Source: Trichocoleus sp. (lineage in GTDB: Bacteria > Cyanobacteriota > Cyanobacteriia > Elainellales > Elainellaceae). From it: DNA of 36,256 nt. The notes under the pieces are model-generated. The model was not told the DNA's origin, searched no databases, and saw only the letters and a program-made list of their open reading frames with translations. The translations under genes were made by a program, and so were the position numbers. Location of the stretch: contig DATNQD010000007.1 of assembly GCA_036702865.1 (NCBI GenBank), forward strand, positions 1-36,256, given 5' to 3'. Shown here one piece after another: positions 5,375 through 13,880 of this stretch (its first letter is position 1; each line of letters opens with the position of its first letter).

Positions 5375-8053
5375 GTGTCCACTGATTCTGACGCTTCAGA
5401 TGATCGTTTGCCCGTTGAGCAGGTTGTGAATGGCGATCACAACCAGGTGATCGCTCAGGTCTCAGGTGGCACGGTTATTAACAGTGTCGAAACGCTGAAC
5501 CAAACTGTCCAACAATTACCTCGATCGCTAGAATCAGCGCGGTATTCCCTGCCTGTTGATGCAGCTGATTTCACTGGGCGTGAGACTGAGATCCAGCAGA
5601 TCGAAACTGACCTGCAGTCAGGATGGGTAGTGGCGATCGCGGGAATGGCTGGGGTGGGCAAGTCAGCCTTGACAGTGCGGGTGGCTCATCGGCTCAAAGC
5701 ACAGTTCCCCGGCGGACAGATTTATCTCAATTTGCGGGGTGCCGATACTGAACCGCTTACGATTGATGCAGCTTTGGAAAGTTTACTGCGAGCTTTGGGT
5801 GTTGACTCAGCCCAAATTCCAGTCGAGCAGGCAGACAAAGTGGCGCTTTATCGATCGCACATTGCCCAAACTCCGACACTGTTGTTGCTCGACAATGCCT
5901 CTGATACCTGTCAAGTAGAGGACTTACTGCCTGGCTCTGGAGCCTGTTTGATTACGAGTCGGCGACAGCTAGATGGGCTGCCTGGGAGCAAGTGTTTCAA
6001 TATAGAGGCACTCCCAGAAGAGCAAGCACTAGAACTGTTCCAAAAAGTGCTGCCGTCCCAACGAGTCCAGACGGAGATTGCTGCTGCTCGTCAGATTGTC
6101 AATTACTGTGGGCGTTTACCGTTAGCACTACGGATTGCTGCTGCAACACTTGCGATGCGCTCTTGGCAAGGAAAACGACTGGCAGACTATGCCAAGCAAC
6201 TGGTAGATGAGCGACAACGGCTCGATCGGTTCAAGCTGCAAAACCTGGATATCCGCGCGAGTTTTGAGCTGAGCTATTGGGAACTGGATGCGACAGCAGC
6301 AAACCTCCTGGGGTGGTTGGGGCTGTTGCCGGGGGACTTTGGCATTGCTATTCTAGAATCTCTGACTCAAGAGCCAACCACCTCAGTGCAGAGCGCGTTA
6401 GCAACTTTGGTGGATGGACGGCTGGTAGACCCGATCGCACAAGACTCAGCAACAGAGCGCTATGTGCTGCACGATCTGATGCGGCTCTTTGCTCTGGAGA
6501 AGCTGGAAACTCAGGCTGGGCAAGCGGCAGTACTGGCAACGAAGGTGCGGCTGGTGAACTGGTGTGGGGAACAGGCAAATTCTTGGAAGAATGCCCTTAA
6601 TCCAGTGCGACGTCGTCAGTGGGCGGAAGCCATAGCTGCAGAGGAACCAAGAGATGCCTCGCGCCGGGTTACGGAATCAGCAGCGGAGCTAGAACCTCAG
6701 TTATTCCGGGTGGGGCTGCACTGGTTTGAGGCAGAACGGCAGACCCTGGTGCAGGCATTGAGCTGGGCAGCAGAAACGCAGCAATGGCAAGACTCAGTGG
6801 AACTGGCAGCCAATCTCGTACCCTTTTTCCAGCTACGAGGGTATTGGGGAGATTGGGTGAACACCCAGCAGCAAGCTCTTGATGCTGCCCGACAGTCCGG
6901 TGACCAACGAGGGGAAGGAGCTACCCTCAACAACTTGGGCATAGTATACCGGGCTCAGGGCAAGTGGAGTGAGGCGATCGACTGCTATGAGCAAGACTTA
7001 CAAATTTGCCGCATGATCGGCGATGTCCAAGGGGAAGGACAAACCCTCAACAACTTAGGCGTAGTGTACCAGGTTCAGGGGAAGTGGAGTGAGGCGATCG
7101 ACTGCTATGAGCAATCCTTGCAAATCAAACGCACGAGCGGCGATGTCCGAGGGGAAGGAAAAACCCTGGGCAACTTGGGCGTAGTGTACCAGGCTCAGGG
7201 GAAGTGGAGTGAGGCGATCGACTGCTATGAGCAATCCTTACAGGTCTTCCGCATAATCGGCGATGTCCAAGGGGAAGGACAAATCCTCAACAACTTGGGC
7301 GTAGTGTACCAGGTTCAGGGGAAGTGGAGTGAGGCGATCGACTGCTATGGGCAATCCTTACAGATCTGCCGCACGATCGGCGATGTCCAAGGGGAAGGAA
7401 AAACCCTCAACAACTTGGGCGTAGTGTACCAGGTTCAGGGGAAGTGGAGTGAGGCGATCGACTGCTATGAGCAAGACTTACAAATTTGCCGCACGATCGG
7501 TGATGTCCAAGGGGAAGGACAAACCCTCAACAACTTAGGCAATGTGTACGATTCCCAGGGGAAGTGGAGTGAGGCGATCGACTGCTATGAGCAATCCTTA
7601 AAAATCAAACGCACGATCGGTGATGTCCAAGGGGAAGGAAAAACCCTCAACAACTTGGGCAATGTGTACCGGTCCCAAGGCAAGAGGAGTGAGGCGATCG
7701 ACTGCTATGAGCAATCCTTGCAAATCTGCCGGACGATCGGCGATGTCCAAGGGGAAGGACAATCCGTAGCAAATTTTGGGAAGGTATATGAACTTCAAAA
7801 GCACCTAGATCAAGCTATTGCCTGTTGGCACGAAGCGCTGACGAAACTTCATCCTGACTCGCCTGAACACGCCACTGTTACCCAATGGCTACAAGCCGCT
7901 CAGCAGCCCCGTCCTTCTGCTTGGTTAGGCTGGCTCCTACCCTTGGGTATTCTGCTGTTTCTAGGCTGGAACCTGTTCAACGGTCATTGGATGATAGCCC
8001 TGCTTAGTGTCCTTGCCCTTGTCGGTTGGCAATGGCTCCGCAGGCGACATTAA
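5375..8053 (+). CDS. NB-ARC-TPR STAND receptor (paralogue of the first) with amyloid-like motif and membrane hairpin
   Basis: An 892-residue paralogue of the first NB-ARC protein with a shorter lead. Shared motif GDHNQVIAQVSGGTVINSV at 20-38, where the usual central glycine is alanine, followed by ETLNQTVQQ. NB-ARC: P-loop GMAGVGKSA (90-98), Walker B LLLLDN (169-174), TSRR (194-197), GRLPLAL (246-252), LHD (365-367). Seven near-identical 40-residue TPRs start near 518 and are followed by a degenerate eighth. C-terminal hydrophobic helices are at about 851-866 and 871-887, with the GxWxxAL linker seen in the first protein. Start is GTG. It lies 18 bases after the effector gene, so the two are probably co-transcribed. 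The two NB-ARC proteins flank the effector and differ mainly in the TPRs, which suggests different triggers feeding one output (inference). Confidence 0.88.
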   Translation: MSTDSDASDDRLPVEQVVNGDHNQVIAQVSGGTVINSVETLNQTVQQLPRSLESARYSLPVDAADFTGRETEIQQIETDLQSGWVVAIAGMAGVGKSALTVRVAHRLKAQFPGGQIYLNLRGADTEPLTIDAALESLLRALGVDSAQIPVEQADKVALYRSHIAQTPTLLLLDNASDTCQVEDLLPGSGACLITSRRQLDGLPGSKCFNIEALPEEQALELFQKVLPSQRVQTEIAAARQIVNYCGRLPLALRIAAATLAMRSWQGKRLADYAKQLVDERQRLDRFKLQNLDIRASFELSYWELDATAANLLGWLGLLPGDFGIAILESLTQEPTTSVQSALATLVDGRLVDPIAQDSATERYVLHDLMRLFALEKLETQAGQAAVLATKVRLVNWCGEQANSWKNALNPVRRRQWAEAIAAEEPRDASRRVTESAAELEPQLFRVGLHWFEAERQTLVQALSWAAETQQWQDSVELAANLVPFFQLRGYWGDWVNTQQQALDAARQSGDQRGEGATLNNLGIVYRAQGKWSEAIDCYEQDLQICRMIGDVQGEGQTLNNLGVVYQVQGKWSEAIDCYEQSLQIKRTSGDVRGEGKTLGNLGVVYQAQGKWSEAIDCYEQSLQVFRIIGDVQGEGQILNNLGVVYQVQGKWSEAIDCYGQSLQICRTIGDVQGEGKTLNNLGVVYQVQGKWSEAIDCYEQDLQICRTIGDVQGEGQTLNNLGNVYDSQGKWSEAIDCYEQSLKIKRTIGDVQGEGKTLNNLGNVYRSQGKRSEAIDCYEQSLQICRTIGDVQGEGQSVANFGKVYELQKHLDQAIACWHEALTKLHPDSPEHATVTQWLQAAQQPRPSAWLGWLLPLGILLFLGWNLFNGHWMIALLSVLALVGWQWLRRRH
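6926..7765 (+). repeat. Seven 120-bp tandem repeats encoding TPRs (array 2)
   Basis: Seven 120-bp units are nearly identical at DNA level, with a degenerate unit after 7765. They share unit length, phase and long identical blocks with array 1 (for example GGCGATCGACTGCTATGAGC and the CTCAACAACTT start). Encoded differences again fall at the two residues after VY and at the residues after SLQ. The same type of variation in two paralogues suggests exchange between arrays or parallel diversification of a recognition surface. Confidence 0.93.
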
Positions 8054-8105
8054 GTAATGCCTTATCTCATTTAACCGGTTCATCTACAATCGATCGTCCC
8101 TAACG

Positions 8106-10061
8106 ATGAATACCTCAGAACCCCCTCCTAACCCAGCCAATTTCTCATCCTCACAGCAAAACATAGAGGGTAACCAGAACCAGGTAATCGGTCAGGTGTT
8201 GGGTGGCGTTGTCATCAACCAGCTCACTATCAACGATCGGGTTCCTGCCACAGCCGTACCGTCTCCCCTTTCTGTAACACTGCCCCTGACTCAGCAAGAG
8301 TATCGTCAACGGCAAGTCCTGCTCAACAAGGTAAAAGACTATTGGGTCAAGGGCGTACTCGAAACCTCGCTCCATATGAGAGTGTTGATTGAACTAGGAT
8401 TACAAGAACGACCTAACTTGGTGCAACGCCCTTTTCGCGACGTTGCTGAGTTCCCCGAAAGCGCTGAACAATCCCTACCTGAGGGCATTTCTGTTACCAC
8501 TGCCTTTAATCAGATGGGGGAAGGACGTACCCTCTTGCTGCTAGGAGAACCTGGCTCTGGCAAAACGATTACCCTCTTGAAACTGGCTCAAGACTTGATT
8601 GCCCGAACCGAGCAGGATTTAAGCCAGACTATTCCAGTGGTATTCAATCTATCTTCTTGGGCTAAGAAGCCACAGCCGATCGAGCAATGGCTGGTTCAAG
8701 AACTGCTAGAAAAATACCAAGTTTCCAAAGCACTGGGAAAAAAATGGATAGAAACAGAGAGCTTAATTCTGTTGCTAGATGGACTAGATGAAGTCAAAGC
8801 CGAACAACGCAATGCTTGTGTGCAAGCCTTAAACCAGTTCACACAAACCCATGGCACTACCGAACTCACCATCTGTTGCCGCATTAGAGATTATCAAGCA
8901 TTGACAGAACGGTTAACTCTACGCAGTGCGATTTGTATTCAACCCCTTACTCTTCAACAAATTGATCAATACTTTGCTCAAGCAGGACAACAGCTCAGTG
9001 CCTTGAGAAACGCATTGCATCAGGATCAGGAGCTACAGGGGTTAGCAACATCCCCATTGATACTGAGCATCATGAGCTTGGCATATCAAGACTGTGCGAT
9101 CGCAGACGTGGTGCAGGACGGAACAACCGCAGACTACCAGAGACACTTGTTTGACACCTATATCGATCGCATGTTTCAGCGACGGGGGACAACACAACAA
9201 TACCCAAGGCGACAGGCCCAGTCTTGGCTAATCTGGCTCGCTCAGCATATGATTGCTGCTGCTCAGACAGTTTTCCTGATTGAGCGATTACAACTGAACT
9301 GGTTGCCAACTCAGCACAGGTATCTCCGCTATCGCTTGGAAAATAGTCTTATCAGTGGACTTTTTATTGGGCTCGTTATTGGGCTGATCTTTGTTTTAGG
9401 AGATCAGTTGAGCGGTGCACTCAATGACAAATTCGTTGCTGAGTTGCTCACTAAGCTAAGTTTTGGATTCATTGTTGGGTTGGTCATTGCGCTGCTTGGT
9501 GAGTTTTCTGGGGATATCGAGCTCATCGAAATCGTGAGGTGGTCTTGGCGGAAAGCAACAGCCGGTTTTCTGGTTGGGTTTATTGTAGGGCTAGCTTCTG
9601 GATTAAATCAGGGACTATTCGTTGGGCTACTTTGTGCGCTTTATTTCGGTCCAGTTGTTGGGTTAATTGCCGGGGTTGGAAGCTCAGAAATTCAGCAGAA
9701 AGAAAAGCCGAACCAGGGCATCTATAGATCAGCCCGCAATGCTGCGATTCTCACAATAGGAGCTGGGCTAAGTTATGGGCTGTTTGTTGGATTAATAAGT
9801 GGGCCAGGTTCAGGTCTATATTTTGGGTTGACCTTCGGGCTAATTGCTGGACTGATCGGTGGTGGGTTAGTCTGCATGCGTCATTTCCTCTTGCGGCTTC
9901 TCCTTTTCCGCTTAGGGTATAGCCCGTGGAACTATGTCCGCTTCTTAGACTATGCAGTCGGTCGCCTCTTTCTACAGAAGGTAGGTGGTGGCTATATCTT
10001 CGTCCATCGCATGCTGCTAGAGCATTTTGCCCAAATGCCATTAGAGCAAGGGAGACGCTGA
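8106..10061 (+). CDS. NACHT NTPase with glycine-rich membrane domain and N-terminal amyloid-like motif
   Basis: A 651-residue protein. Motif GNQNQVIGQVLGGVVINQL at 22-40. A linker region (65-130) leads to a NACHT NTPase: P-loop GEPGSGKT (147-154), Walker B LILLLDGLDEV (220-230) with the double-acidic NACHT signature, and a sensor-like CCRIRDYQAL (257-266). From about 415 to 600 the protein is mostly membrane: hydrophobic segments at about 415-433, 448-466, 486-525 and 545-600, rich in repeated G-L-x-x-G-L and G-x-x-x-G steps. The C-terminus has VGGGYIFVHRMLLEHFA (626-642), which I know as a conserved end in cyanobacterial NACHT proteins. Unlike its neighbours it has no TPR or WD sensor, so the membrane domain may itself sense membrane damage or form the output. 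It begins 52 bases after the second NB-ARC gene and ends one base before the next. Confidence 0.87.
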   Translation: MNTSEPPPNPANFSSSQQNIEGNQNQVIGQVLGGVVINQLTINDRVPATAVPSPLSVTLPLTQQEYRQRQVLLNKVKDYWVKGVLETSLHMRVLIELGLQERPNLVQRPFRDVAEFPESAEQSLPEGISVTTAFNQMGEGRTLLLLGEPGSGKTITLLKLAQDLIARTEQDLSQTIPVVFNLSSWAKKPQPIEQWLVQELLEKYQVSKALGKKWIETESLILLLDGLDEVKAEQRNACVQALNQFTQTHGTTELTICCRIRDYQALTERLTLRSAICIQPLTLQQIDQYFAQAGQQLSALRNALHQDQELQGLATSPLILSIMSLAYQDCAIADVVQDGTTADYQRHLFDTYIDRMFQRRGTTQQYPRRQAQSWLIWLAQHMIAAAQTVFLIERLQLNWLPTQHRYLRYRLENSLISGLFIGLVIGLIFVLGDQLSGALNDKFVAELLTKLSFGFIVGLVIALLGEFSGDIELIEIVRWSWRKATAGFLVGFIVGLASGLNQGLFVGLLCALYFGPVVGLIAGVGSSEIQQKEKPNQGIYRSARNAAILTIGAGLSYGLFVGLISGPGSGLYFGLTFGLIAGLIGGGLVCMRHFLLRLLLFRLGYSPWNYVRFLDYAVGRLFLQKVGGGYIFVHRMLLEHFAQMPLEQGRR

Positions 10062-10062
10062 G

Positions 10063-13000
10063 ATGACAAACTCTGCTTCTTTCGATTCATTGCTTCCATC
10101 TCAGGGCAATACCAACCTTGAGCAATCAATTACAGGCGATCGCAATCAAACGATCGGTCAAGTTTTGGGCGGTATGGTCGTCTATGTCAGTGGTGGACAA
10201 GCGGTCTTCAATACAGGTAGGGATGAATCAGAGACTGATGCAAAACCTGCTTTCAGCATTGGGCCTAATCCTTATCGAGGGTTGATGGCATTTCAGGAAA
10301 CCGATGGCGATCGATTTTTTGGGCGAGAAAAACAAATTGTGGAGCTCTGGGCAAAACTACGTCAGTTGCACGAAACCGAATCTGCCATTCGATTGCTGCC
10401 CATCTATGGACCTTCCGGTTCAGGAAAGTCATCTCTGGCACGAGCAGGACTGATTCCGGAATTAGCTAGACGTCCTATTCCAGGATATGACCGAGCAAGA
10501 GTTGCTGTATTAGTGCCAGGAACTCATCCCTTAGAATCGCTAGCAACTGTCTTGGCGAGAATTGCCACCAACGACCTCATTCCTGTTACTAAAACTCGTG
10601 AGTTTGCGATGGAGCTAGCGCAGAAAACCCAGAGCAACCAGTATGACGGCTTGCGGCGCATTGCCAACGTACTGCCCGATATCACTATTTCTCCACTGAT
10701 TGTTCTAGTCGATCAGTTTGAGGAGGTGTATACCCTTTGCGAAAGCCAGGAGGAACGAGATGCCTTTATTGCTAATTTGCTTTGTGCCGTAAGCGATCGT
10801 GCTCGTCGAGTCTCTGTCATTATGACGCTACGGAGTGACTTCTTGGGCGAGACTCAAAAGCATCCAATATTGAATACGCTGTTTGCTGAACAAGGGTTTC
10901 TAGTGCGATCGATGAACGTAGACGAGTTGCGACAAGCGATTGCCAAACCTGCTGAGCTTGCGGGACATCCTCTAGACCAGGCAACAATCGATTTGCTAGT
11001 GAAGGACACGGAAGGACGAGAAGGAGCCTTACCCCTGCTTCAGTTTGCCCTTACTAGCATCTGGAAGGGATTAACGGAAGGGAAGGAACCTGCAGAGACG
11101 CTGAAAGCAATCGGAGGCGTAGGCGGCGCGCTAGCTGGGGAAGCTCAACGGGTTTATCAGCAGCTTAACGATGAAGAACAGGAGATCGCACGCAGGATTT
11201 TTCTGGGATTAGTGCAGTTGGGAGAAGGCACAAAAGATACTCGTCGTCGGGTTCGCTTCGACAGTTTAGTGTCGTATCAAAATCAGCCTGAGCAGGTGAA
11301 GCGGGTGATTGAGTTGTTTTCTGCTCCAGGTGCACGCTTGATTACTCTGGCTGCGATGGGCAACACAGAAACAGCAGAAGTGAGTCATGAAGCTCTTTTT
11401 GATCACTGGCAACAGCTTCAGACCTGGCTGGAGAGCAGCCGTAGTGATATTCGGTTTCAACGTCGCTTGGATGAAGCAGCGCGGTACTGGGATGAGCAGG
11501 GGCGTCCGGAAGGAAATCTGTGGCGGTCACCGGATTTAGATTTGCTGAAGCGATATCAACAGCGATCGGGTGATGACATGACGCCCTTACAGATGGCGTT
11601 TTTCGAAGCAGCTAAGGATACTGAAAACCATCGAAAGCAGAAAGAGCAGCAGCAGCACCGATTCCAGAGGTGGGCAATCCGGGGACTAACTATCCTCTCG
11701 ATAGGAGCGCTCGGTTTAGTTGGAATAGCACTGTACCAATTGCAAAGGTTACAACGGCAACGAGTAGAACAGTTGGCAACAACAGCAGCAGCCCTAGTAG
11801 CAACAAAGCCTGTGGAGGCAGAAATCAACGCGATCGCAGCAATTGGTCTAGGACAATCTACATTCGTCCACTTTCCCAACCATCCATTGCCTGTTGCTGC
11901 TTTCAATAGCTTGCTGAAAACAACCCAAGAGAATCGAGAGACAATAATTTTTCAGAGTGAGAGTCCAATCAGTTCTACTGCCGTTAGTCCTGATAGTAAG
12001 ACTGTTGCTATTGGTATGTGGGATAAAACTATTCGCCTGTTAGACATCAATACGGGAAAGCCTTTTGGGCTGCCCTTAAGTGGGCATAAACAGGGGGGAA
12101 TTTCAGTTGCCTTTAGCCCTGATGGTAAGCGAATTGTCAGTGGAAGTTATGACAATACGGTGCGCCTGTGGGATGTCAGAACGGGTAAGCCCATCGGGCA
12201 GCCTCTGCGTGGACATGGAGATGTAGTTACTTCAGTTGCTTTTAGCCCTGATGGCAAGCAAATTGCCAGTGGAAGTTATGACAATACGGTGCGCCTGTGG
12301 GATGTCAGAACGGGTAAGCCCATCGGGCAACCTTTACGTGGGCATGAAAAGCCCGTTACTTCAGTTGTTTTTAGTCCTGATAGCAAAATGATTGTCAGCG
12401 GCAGTCAGGATACAACTGTGCGCTTATGGAGTATTAGTACAGGTAAATCTATCAATCTGCCTATAGATAGCAATGAAAATGTAGAATCAGTTGCTTTCAG
12501 TCCTGATGGCAAGATGATTGCCAGTGGTAGTTGGGATAAAACTGTGCGCTTATGGGATACCAACACGGGCAAGCCTATCGGTCTGCCTTTCCGTGGACAT
12601 GAAGATGTAGTTACTTCGGTTGCTTTTAGTCCTGATAGCAAGATGATTGCCAGTGGCAGTTGGGATAAAACTGTGCGCTTATGGGATGTTCGTACTAGTA
12701 GTCCTATTGATCAACCTTTGCGCGGCTATGAGGATGCAATTTACTCAGTTGCTTTTAGTCCTGATGGCAGATTTATTGTTGGTAGCAGTTCTGGAGGTTT
12801 TCGCAGCCCTGGGACTATATATGTGTGGGATATCAGCACTAGCAAGTTCGTCGGTCAACCCTTGCATGGTCATGAAAGATGGGTTACTTCAGTTGCCTTC
12901 AGCCCTGATGGGAGGACGATTGCTAGCAGCAGCAGCGATGGGATTCGCTTGTGGGATGCTAGTGGCAATCCCATTGCTCACCCTCTGAATAAGCAAGACG

Positions 13001-13872
13001 TGAGGTTGGGCAACCCGGTTGTCTTCAATCCTAATAGTGAAACAGTTATTGGGGTTATTGGAGATGCATTACAACTATGGAGCCGCAAAACCAGTAAGCT
13101 GATTCGTCAAATTCCGCTTAAGCAAGGATACGGAATTAATCGAGCTGCCTTCAGTTTTGATGGTAAGACGATTGTTACTACTGAAGCATTTAGAACTTTA
13201 CGTTTATGGGACATCAGCACTGGTAAACCCATAGGCAAATCCTTGAACGTGCTACAGGGGGAATTTGTACAATCTTTCGCTGTCAGTTCTGATAGAAAGA
13301 TAATCATTGGTATGGAAGATGGATCATTACGCCTGTGGAATGTTGAAACGGGTAAACCTATTGGTCAACCTTTGCGAGGGCATGAAGATCCGGTTGGTGC
13401 AGTTGCTTTTAGTCGTGACGGCAAAATGATTGTCAGCGGTAGTTGGGATACAACTATACGCTTATGGGATGTCAAGACAGGTAAACCTATTGGTCAACCC
13501 CTACGAGGGCATGAGGGCTCGGTTGATGCAGTTGCTTTCAGCCCTGACGGTAAGACCGTTGCTAGTGGCAGTAATGACAATACAGTACGACTGTGGGATG
13601 CCAAGACAGGTGAGCCCATTGGTTACCCCCTACGAGGGCATGAGGGTTCGGTTAATGCAGTTGCTTTCAGCCCTGACAGTAAGACCGTTGCTAGTGGCGG
13701 TAATGACAATACAGTACGACTGTGGTCAATTGCTAGGATATCTTCCTGGCAAGGCTTGCTTCAGCTTAGCTGTGGAGAACTACGCTATCATCCTGCTTTA
13801 ATTGAGCCGAAAAATGATACTGCTAGGGAAGCCAAACGTAGCTGCCAACAATATGCCTGGAAGAACCAGTAA
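10063..13872 (+). CDS. nSTAND1-WD40 receptor with N-terminal amyloid-like motif
   Basis: A 1269-residue protein. Motif GDRNQTIGQVLGGMVVYVS at 25-43. Then the standard nSTAND1 entry NPYRGLMAFQETDGDRFFGRE (69-89), P-loop YGPSGSGKSSLARAGL (115-130) and Walker B LIVLVDQFEEVYT (212-224). A helical region runs to about 530. One membrane helix is likely at about 536-557 (GLTILSIGALGLVGIAL). From about 635 to 1225 I count 14 WD40 repeats, enough for two seven-bladed propellers, with several almost identical (GSYDNTVRLWDVRTGKPIG occurs twice in succession). Two middle repeats are degenerate. The protein ends with the W..LL..SCGEL.YHPAL tail common in these proteins. The ATG lies one base after the previous stop, with an AAGGGAG ribosome-binding site inside the upstream gene, so translation is coupled to the NACHT gene. 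Role: ATP-switched sensor with a WD40 recognition surface; the ligand is unknown. Confidence 0.9.
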   Translation: MTNSASFDSLLPSQGNTNLEQSITGDRNQTIGQVLGGMVVYVSGGQAVFNTGRDESETDAKPAFSIGPNPYRGLMAFQETDGDRFFGREKQIVELWAKLRQLHETESAIRLLPIYGPSGSGKSSLARAGLIPELARRPIPGYDRARVAVLVPGTHPLESLATVLARIATNDLIPVTKTREFAMELAQKTQSNQYDGLRRIANVLPDITISPLIVLVDQFEEVYTLCESQEERDAFIANLLCAVSDRARRVSVIMTLRSDFLGETQKHPILNTLFAEQGFLVRSMNVDELRQAIAKPAELAGHPLDQATIDLLVKDTEGREGALPLLQFALTSIWKGLTEGKEPAETLKAIGGVGGALAGEAQRVYQQLNDEEQEIARRIFLGLVQLGEGTKDTRRRVRFDSLVSYQNQPEQVKRVIELFSAPGARLITLAAMGNTETAEVSHEALFDHWQQLQTWLESSRSDIRFQRRLDEAARYWDEQGRPEGNLWRSPDLDLLKRYQQRSGDDMTPLQMAFFEAAKDTENHRKQKEQQQHRFQRWAIRGLTILSIGALGLVGIALYQLQRLQRQRVEQLATTAAALVATKPVEAEINAIAAIGLGQSTFVHFPNHPLPVAAFNSLLKTTQENRETIIFQSESPISSTAVSPDSKTVAIGMWDKTIRLLDINTGKPFGLPLSGHKQGGISVAFSPDGKRIVSGSYDNTVRLWDVRTGKPIGQPLRGHGDVVTSVAFSPDGKQIASGSYDNTVRLWDVRTGKPIGQPLRGHEKPVTSVVFSPDSKMIVSGSQDTTVRLWSISTGKSINLPIDSNENVESVAFSPDGKMIASGSWDKTVRLWDTNTGKPIGLPFRGHEDVVTSVAFSPDSKMIASGSWDKTVRLWDVRTSSPIDQPLRGYEDAIYSVAFSPDGRFIVGSSSGGFRSPGTIYVWDISTSKFVGQPLHGHERWVTSVAFSPDGRTIASSSSDGIRLWDASGNPIAHPLNKQDVRLGNPVVFNPNSETVIGVIGDALQLWSRKTSKLIRQIPLKQGYGINRAAFSFDGKTIVTTEAFRTLRLWDISTGKPIGKSLNVLQGEFVQSFAVSSDRKIIIGMEDGSLRLWNVETGKPIGQPLRGHEDPVGAVAFSRDGKMIVSGSWDTTIRLWDVKTGKPIGQPLRGHEGSVDAVAFSPDGKTVASGSNDNTVRLWDAKTGEPIGYPLRGHEGSVNAVAFSPDSKTVASGGNDNTVRLWSIARISSWQGLLQLSCGELRYHPALIEPKNDTAREAKRSCQQYAWKNQ

Positions 13873-13880
13873 AGCCAAGT

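Noticed and set aside
3709-7765. Tandem repeats considered as a CRISPR array or satellite
   Set aside because: Units are contiguous without unique spacers and are in frame within protein-coding genes.
12647-13801. Alternative + frames over the WD40 repeats
   Set aside because: Shadows of repeated WD40 codons, lacking independent start signals.
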